From assembly GCA_035544675.1 (NCBI GenBank), contig DATKCA010000116.1, positions 1-8,965 on the forward strand: 8,965 nucleotides of DNA. The letters run 5' to 3'. The notes below the pieces were generated by a model, which ran no database searches, was not told where the DNA came from, and was given only the letters and a program-made list of their open reading frames with translations. The position numbers and the translations under genes were made by a program. The stretch comes from DATKCA01 sp035544675. Lineage in GTDB: Bacteria > Acidobacteriota > Thermoanaerobaculia > Gp7-AA8. Positions 5,766 to 8,965 of this stretch are shown in pieces (within the stretch, counting starts at the first letter, position 1; the number at the start of each line of letters is the position of its first letter).

Positions 5766-7313
5766 ATGGTCCGGAACCCTGTTGCAGTCCTTTTGTCGCT
5801 ACTCGTGTCGATGGCGGTCCCCGCGGCGGCGCAGCTCACGCCCGAGGTGACCGCCGCGGCGCCGGTGAACGGCTTCCCGAACTGGGAAGAGCGCGTCATG
5901 CATCAATGGATGAACCGCGCCCGCGTCGACCCGGCAGAGGATCTGGCCGGCTGCGGTTCGAACTGCAGCCCCGCCGAGATGGAGCCGTCGTGCTACACGC
6001 CCCAGCCGCCGCTGACGTGGGACTACGAGCTCACGGTGGCGGCGCGGTTTCACAGCGCGTCCATGGCGCTGCAAAGCTTTTTTGCCCACGACACGCCGTG
6101 CGCACTCCGGAACGACATTGCCAGTTTGTACCCCGGCAGTTGTGACGGTTCCGCGGCGTGCGCGTGTTCAGGAGCGGGAGTCACATCCGCGCAGGCTCGC
6201 GTGGGGCTCTTCGGCGCAGGGTATTCGGGCGAGATCGCCGCGGCGGGTCAGGCCGATCCGGTCGCTGCCTTCTACGGCTGGCTGCATGAGTTCGTTTCGA
6301 GCACCGCGCAGTGCACGTTCGTGTTGAACGGCTTCGGGGACACGAACGGTCATCGATACCTGATCCTGAAGTCCGGCGGCTCGGTCGGAACGGGATACGC
6401 GACGGGCGGACCTTACGGCCGGTACTACACCGGGGACTTCGGCAACGGCGGTGAGGTGTCGAAGATCCCGTCGGGCGCCCATTATCCGCAGCAGGCGTCG
6501 TCGATCGAGTTCTGGGCGAACTGGTACGACGCCGCGGGACCGTCGCAGGCTCGCGTCATCATCGGCGCCGTGTCGTATCCGATGGTCCTCGGTCGCGGAA
6601 CCGCGACAAACGGCGCGTGGACGACGACCGTGAACGGGCTGGGAAGCGGATGTCATCGCTACTACTTCGAGTTCCTGGACTCGGGCGGCCAGCCGGTGCG
6701 CCATCCCAGCAGCGGCACGTTCGGCATCGGGCCGGCCGGGACGTGCGCGGACTGGGTGGACGCGGTGATCCCTCCTCCGACGCTGACGGCAACGGCGCTC
6801 TCGACGAGCTCCGTGCAGGTGAGCTGGACGTCGTCGGCGGGCGCGTCGCAATACGAGCTGCAGCGCAGCGCCGGCAACGTTCCGTTCGCGCCTCTGGTGA
6901 CGACGGGGTCCACCGGCTACGCCGATAACACCGTTGGGCAAGGCCAGACGTATCTCTATCGCGTCCGCCCGGTGGGAGGATCGGCGTGGAGCAACCTCGA
7001 TCACGCTACGACGATCGCGTTCACCGATGACCCGCTGATCGCGAATGTGACGATGATGCGGGCCGTGCACGTCACGGAAATCCGGACGGCAGTCAACGCC
7101 GCGCGTGAGGCCGCGGGTTTGGGCGCGTCTTCGTGGACCGATGCATCACCAGGAGGCGCCACGGTGAAGGCCGCGCACATTCTCGAGCTGCGCAACTCCC
7201 TGTCGGCTGCACTGACGGCTCTGGGCAAGAGCGCGACGTTCACGAATGCGGTCAGCGCCGGAATGCCGCCGCGCGCGCTGGATTTTCAGGAACTGCGCAA
7301 CGCCGTGAAGTAG
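5766..7313 (+). CDS. Secreted CAP/SCP-domain protein with FN3-like domain and C-terminal HxxELR repeats
   Basis: This 515-residue protein starts with a Sec signal peptide (about 1-22, cleaved near AAA-Q). Residues about 40-210 resemble the CAP/SCP superfamily: MHQWMNRARVDP, FHSASMALQSFFAHDTP, SGEIAAAG and GHRYLILKSGG correspond to the helix, His, GE and GH motifs. Candidate cavity residues are His96, Glu156 and His196; His108 is also conserved in style. Several Cys (63, 67, 76, 112, 126, 132, 134, 183) suggest disulfides and an exported location. Residues about 240-330 are beta-rich and may be an E-set/CBM48-like module (GCHRYYFEFLDSGG). Residues about 336-418 look like fibronectin type III. 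Residues 421-515 hold about three copies of a motif around AVHVTEIR, AAHILELR and ALDFQELR. Bacterial CAP functions are mostly unknown; lipid or peptide binding and proteolysis have been proposed for relatives. GGAG directly touches the ATG, an unusual spacing, but no other in-frame start precedes a signal peptide. Confidence 0.88.
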   Translation: MVRNPVAVLLSLLVSMAVPAAAQLTPEVTAAAPVNGFPNWEERVMHQWMNRARVDPAEDLAGCGSNCSPAEMEPSCYTPQPPLTWDYELTVAARFHSASMALQSFFAHDTPCALRNDIASLYPGSCDGSAACACSGAGVTSAQARVGLFGAGYSGEIAAAGQADPVAAFYGWLHEFVSSTAQCTFVLNGFGDTNGHRYLILKSGGSVGTGYATGGPYGRYYTGDFGNGGEVSKIPSGAHYPQQASSIEFWANWYDAAGPSQARVIIGAVSYPMVLGRGTATNGAWTTTVNGLGSGCHRYYFEFLDSGGQPVRHPSSGTFGIGPAGTCADWVDAVIPPPTLTATALSTSSVQVSWTSSAGASQYELQRSAGNVPFAPLVTTGSTGYADNTVGQGQTYLYRVRPVGGSAWSNLDHATTIAFTDDPLIANVTMMRAVHVTEIRTAVNAAREAAGLGASSWTDASPGGATVKAAHILELRNSLSAALTALGKSATFTNAVSAGMPPRALDFQELRNAVK

Positions 7314-7381
7314 GGGTTGACGCGCTTGAACCAGGATTGACCGCTGCTGCTGGATCGCGCGCCCACGTCTCGTAGCGAATC

Positions 7382-7726
7382 TCACCGCCCGAGAACGACG
7401 TCCAGTCCCGCAAGTACCAGCTCGAGTTTCGCCCGCGCCACTTTGCCGACTCGTTCCGTGAGCACATCTTTATCAAGCGTCACAACCTGCGAAACGTTTG
7501 CGACTGAGTCTTTTGGTAACCCGGTAAGACTCGCCTGCAGCAGCACATTCCCAGGCGCATCTGCCCACGCGAGGTTGCTGGTCAGAGGAACGCAGACCAC
7601 CGTCGAGATGTTGCTACGATTGAACGGATCGCCCTGCACTACGACTACCGGACGACGAAAGCCGGGCCCCGATCCAGCCGGCGGTTCGAGATCTGCCCAC
7701 CAAACCTCGCCCTGTGAAACTACCAA
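7382..7726 (-). CDS. MazF/PemK-type mRNA interferase toxin
   Basis: This 114-residue protein matches the MazF/PemK endoribonuclease family, which cuts mRNA at short sequences to slow growth. The opening QGEVWWADLEPPAGSGPG, the GFRRPVVVVQ segment with Arg24/Arg25, and CVPLTSN with Thr49 carry the family's catalytic Arg and Ser/Thr positions; the C-terminal helix pair (VGKVARAKLELVLAGLDVVL) is complete. Length is normal, so it is probably active. Its start is TTG (7724-7726): a stop codon lies immediately upstream in this frame and no ATG or GTG occurs nearby. It overlaps the antitoxin gene by 7 nt, so translation is probably coupled, with antitoxin made first. A weak GGA sits about 9 nt before the TTG. 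The rare start may keep toxin output low. The specific RNA target cannot be read from sequence. Confidence 0.93.
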   Translation of the reverse strand: MVVSQGEVWWADLEPPAGSGPGFRRPVVVVQGDPFNRSNISTVVCVPLTSNLAWADAPGNVLLQASLTGLPKDSVANVSQVVTLDKDVLTERVGKVARAKLELVLAGLDVVLGR

Positions 7727-7956
7727 TCAGTGTGATCCAACACTCGTCGCGAGGCAGTAGCCACAAACTCGTCCGTACGCTCATTGACGGCAGCGCACAC
7801 TTTGTTCATGGATTCCGTAACCTCGTCGGGTGCGTGACGAGCGACGTACTCTCGTAGCGCGGCGCTGAAAACCTCGCTTCGAGATCTCCTCGAACGGCGG
7901 GCGAGACGCTCGATCTTCTCGAACACATCGTCAGGAACTGAGACAGCGGTTTTCAT
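7720..7956 (-). CDS. Ribbon-helix-helix antitoxin (MazE/CopG-like)
   Basis: This 78-residue protein begins KTAVSVPDDVFEKIERLAR, the typical strand (3-7) and first helix (8-20) of a ribbon-helix-helix DNA-binding domain, followed by a second helix (about 25-40, RSEVFSAALREYVAR). Residues 41-78 would form the flexible tail that wraps and blocks the toxin. It is expected to neutralise the adjacent MazF toxin and repress the operon as a dimer. It precedes and overlaps the toxin gene. The ATG lies just 6 nt after a TATACT box on the minus strand and lacks a convincing Shine-Dalgarno site, so the mRNA may be leaderless. Pairing of an RHH antitoxin with MazF is common. Confidence 0.9.
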   Translation of the reverse strand: MKTAVSVPDDVFEKIERLARRSRRSRSEVFSAALREYVARHAPDEVTESMNKVCAAVNERTDEFVATASRRVLDHTDW

Positions 7957-7962
7957 ACCCAG

Positions 7963-7968
7963 AGTATA
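7963..7968 (-). promoter_or_regulatory. Candidate -10 box for the toxin-antitoxin operon
   Basis: On the minus strand TATACT lies 6 nt before the antitoxin ATG, so a normal start point would fall on or next to the ATG itself. No good -35 TTGACA match is seen at the usual distance. Candidate only. Confidence 0.4.
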
Positions 7969-8032
7969 ACCGCAAAGCGCTGAGCTGCCTCGTATCGGCT
8001 GCCGCAGCAGAAAGCCTCATGAATCATCCGGG

Positions 8033-8449
8033 CTAGTCCGGTGCTTGGAAGCCGTTGGGATAGACGATGTCAAGGCCACCGTCTCGAGCGCGGGTGAGGA
8101 AAACCCGAACCGTGTCGCCTTTAGTAGGGACACCACGATGCCCGTATCCAGTGGTTGGCGGCGGAGTCTCGGCGATCCACCGCCTCGACCAATAGCGCAC
8201 ATAAACGAGAGGAGCGTCTTCTGCACCCTTATCAGTTGACTGTACGGAGATCTCGGCGACGCGAGTTGTGTGTTCGAAGCCATCTGAAACCTCAGTTGCT
8301 TCGTAGATTCTCTGTACTGTACCTGTAATGATTAGGGAAGCAATTTTCTGAAGCTCTTGAGAAGCCCGGTCGCCGACCTCGGCATGAATAGCGAAGGGGC
8401 CGGCCAACAAGCATAGTAGCAGCATATGCGTACAGGGTAGTCGAGCCAT
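8033..8449 (-). CDS. Small secreted protein of unknown function
   Basis: This 138-residue protein carries a Sec signal peptide (1-23: MARLPCTHMLLLCLLAG then FAIHA before Glu-Val). The mature part begins with a short helix (SQELQKIASL) and continues as alternating strands (LIITGTVQRIYEATE, RVAEISVQ, LVYVRYWSRRW, DTVRVFLTR, DIVYPNGFQ), suggesting a small beta-barrel or OB-like fold. The pattern GYGHRGVPTKGDTVRVFL followed by YPNGF resembles hypothetical exported proteins I recall from Planctomycetes and Acidobacteriota, but no function is known to me. I chose the ATG at 8449 because GGAGG lies 6 nt upstream and the hydrophobic signal follows at once; a GTG at 8473 is in frame but adds only Arg-rich residues. 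GC is about 55% by hand count, lower than the left of the window. It lies between the DUF302 gene (42 nt) and the toxin-antitoxin pair (76 nt), same strand. Confidence 0.78.
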   Translation of the reverse strand: MARLPCTHMLLLCLLAGPFAIHAEVGDRASQELQKIASLIITGTVQRIYEATEVSDGFEHTTRVAEISVQSTDKGAEDAPLVYVRYWSRRWIAETPPPTTGYGHRGVPTKGDTVRVFLTRARDGGLDIVYPNGFQAPD

Positions 8450-8455
8450 TCTCCG

Positions 8456-8460
8456 CCTCC
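8456..8460 (-). promoter_or_regulatory. Ribosome binding site for the small secreted protein
   Basis: On the minus strand GGAGG lies 6 nt before the ATG at 8449. This supports that start over the in-frame GTG at 8473. Confidence 0.6.
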
Positions 8461-8488
8461 GTGGCTGGAACACGTTGTTATGTGGCGA
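8459..8488 (-). other. attC-like left half-site after the DUF302 gene (tentative)
   Basis: Six bases after the DUF302 stop codon region the minus strand reads TCGCCACATAAC followed by AACGTGTTCCAGCC. From recall, attC sites of mobile integrons such as that of aadA1 read TAACAATTCGTTCAAGCC here, so R''-like (ACATAAC) and L''-like (GTTCCAGCC) elements are both suggested. I could not find a matching L'-R' half before the next gene starts at 8449, so a complete attC is not present. Treat as a candidate relic or chance match. Confidence 0.3.
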
Positions 8489-8491
8489 ACG

Positions 8492-8875
8492 CTACTTTGC
8501 CTCATTAACCATTTGAATGGTCTTTTCCTCGACTTCTCTTGCAACCTGAAGTAGCGCCGGATTCTGCGATAGCGCTGCGAGCATTTGCACAGGCTTGATG
8601 AGGCCAATCTTTGTGCTGCCTTTGTCCGTAAACACAGAGATACGACACGGCAACGCCATGTTCAGGCGCATATCGGCGGACAAGACCTTGGCAGCTTGCT
8701 GCGGATTGCAGACCTCGAACACTTTGCACTGCTCTTCGAATGCAATGCCCTTGCTGCGAAGTGTGGCGGCTAAGTCGTGAACATGCAGCACCCCGAAGCC
8801 GAGGCGCTTAACGGCGCGTTCAAGATCTCCGGACGCTTGATCGAATGACTTCCCGGTTTCAACAAGGTAGTACAT
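8492..8875 (-). CDS. DUF302 family protein
   Basis: This 127-residue protein covers the whole DUF302 domain (PF03625). Family marks visible are the opening TGKSFDQASGDLERAV, KRLGFGVLHVHDLAATLRSKG, the CNP turn (C56-N57-P58), the MALPCRISVF strand with Cys77, and the closing helix LLQVAREVEEKTI. The family is found as small soluble proteins or as domains of sulfur-, arsenic- or metal-linked proteins, but its biochemical role is not established. An additional Cys50 sits close to Cys56, giving three cysteines that could bind a metal or react with oxidants; this is inference. No signal peptide is seen. AGGTGG lies 3 nt before the ATG, a short spacer. GC over 8461-8880 is about 54% by hand count. 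It is flanked by inverted attC-like sequences, which would fit a gene cassette, and lies 42 nt upstream of the small secreted protein gene. Confidence 0.88.
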   Translation of the reverse strand: MYYLVETGKSFDQASGDLERAVKRLGFGVLHVHDLAATLRSKGIAFEEQCKVFEVCNPQQAAKVLSADMRLNMALPCRISVFTDKGSTKIGLIKPVQMLAALSQNPALLQVAREVEEKTIQMVNEAK

Positions 8876-8896
8876 GGGCCACCTGTTTACCTATCC

Positions 8897-8963
8897 TCGC
8901 CACACAACGTATCACGCGTTCACCCGCGCGGCCGGTTCCACTTGCCACGAGCCGTGCTCGTTC
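8897..8963 (-). other. attC-like right half-site and small hairpin upstream of the DUF302 gene (tentative)
   Basis: On the minus strand GTGAACGCGTGATAC is followed by GTTGTGTGGCGA (8908-8897), which resembles the L'-R' end of an attC (G|TTRRRY, with one mismatch). TCGCCACACAAC here is an 11-of-12 inverted copy of the sequence after the DUF302 gene (8477-8488). Farther out, ACGAGC and GCTCGT (8948-8962) form a 6-bp stem with a 3-nt loop. The site runs to the window edge and cannot be completed. Confidence 0.28.
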
Positions 8964-8965
8964 AG

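Noticed and set aside
6168..7070. A 300-codon open frame antisense to the CAP-protein gene.
   Set aside because: Arg-rich shadow with no recognisable fold; the plus-strand frame has a signal peptide and domains.
7957..8032. GTTATAC near 7964-7970 as an attC R' site before the antitoxin.
   Set aside because: It overlaps the TATACT promoter-like box, and no R'' or L'' partner follows the secreted-protein stop.

Overview
The window is a high-GC bacterial chromosomal segment. The left three quarters is in the mid-to-upper 60s % GC by hand counts of sample lines, and the block right of about 7,320 is about 54-58%. Gene content suggests an Acidobacteriota-like soil or sediment organism: a short MetE-like enzyme, PAS-type sensor kinases, a secreted CAP-FN3 protein ending in HxxELR-type repeats, and a GGGGTCAGGTCTTG palindrome. 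This assignment is inference from protein style, not from a marker gene.

Layout. (1) 1-2672, plus strand: the 3' part of a short-form cobalamin-independent methionine synthase, followed 2 nt later by a PAS-HisKA-HATPase-REC hybrid histidine kinase, probably co-transcribed. (2) 2716-3463, minus strand: a small RRM RNA-binding protein and, downstream of it, a single-pass membrane protein with a PH/GRAM-like tail. (3) 3568-5581, minus strand: an NtrY-like membrane histidine kinase (GTG start) followed 13 nt later by a six-helix membrane protein of unknown function, with no response regulator in view. (4) 5598-5716: a large, nearly perfect palindrome (45-bp perfect core arms, 20-nt loop) filling much of the gap between the divergent kinase and CAP-protein genes. 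(5) 5766-7313, plus strand: a secreted multidomain protein with signal peptide, CAP/SCP domain, beta-rich region, FN3-like domain and a C-terminal tandem HxxELR-type motif. (6) 7382-8875, minus strand: a lower-GC run of small accessory genes. These are a MazF-type toxin with an overlapping ribbon-helix-helix antitoxin, a small secreted protein, and a DUF302 protein flanked by inverted sequences that resemble integron attC half-sites.

The left part looks like ordinary signalling and housekeeping genes. The right block looks like acquired accessory DNA. The observations most worth a second look are the palindrome, the C-terminal repeat of the CAP protein, the IEE-repeat membrane protein paired with the orphan kinase, and the possible cassette around the DUF302 gene. 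I did not find a clear, complete new multi-gene system. There is no gene-free stretch longer than 300 bases; the largest gap, 5582-5765, is mostly the palindrome.
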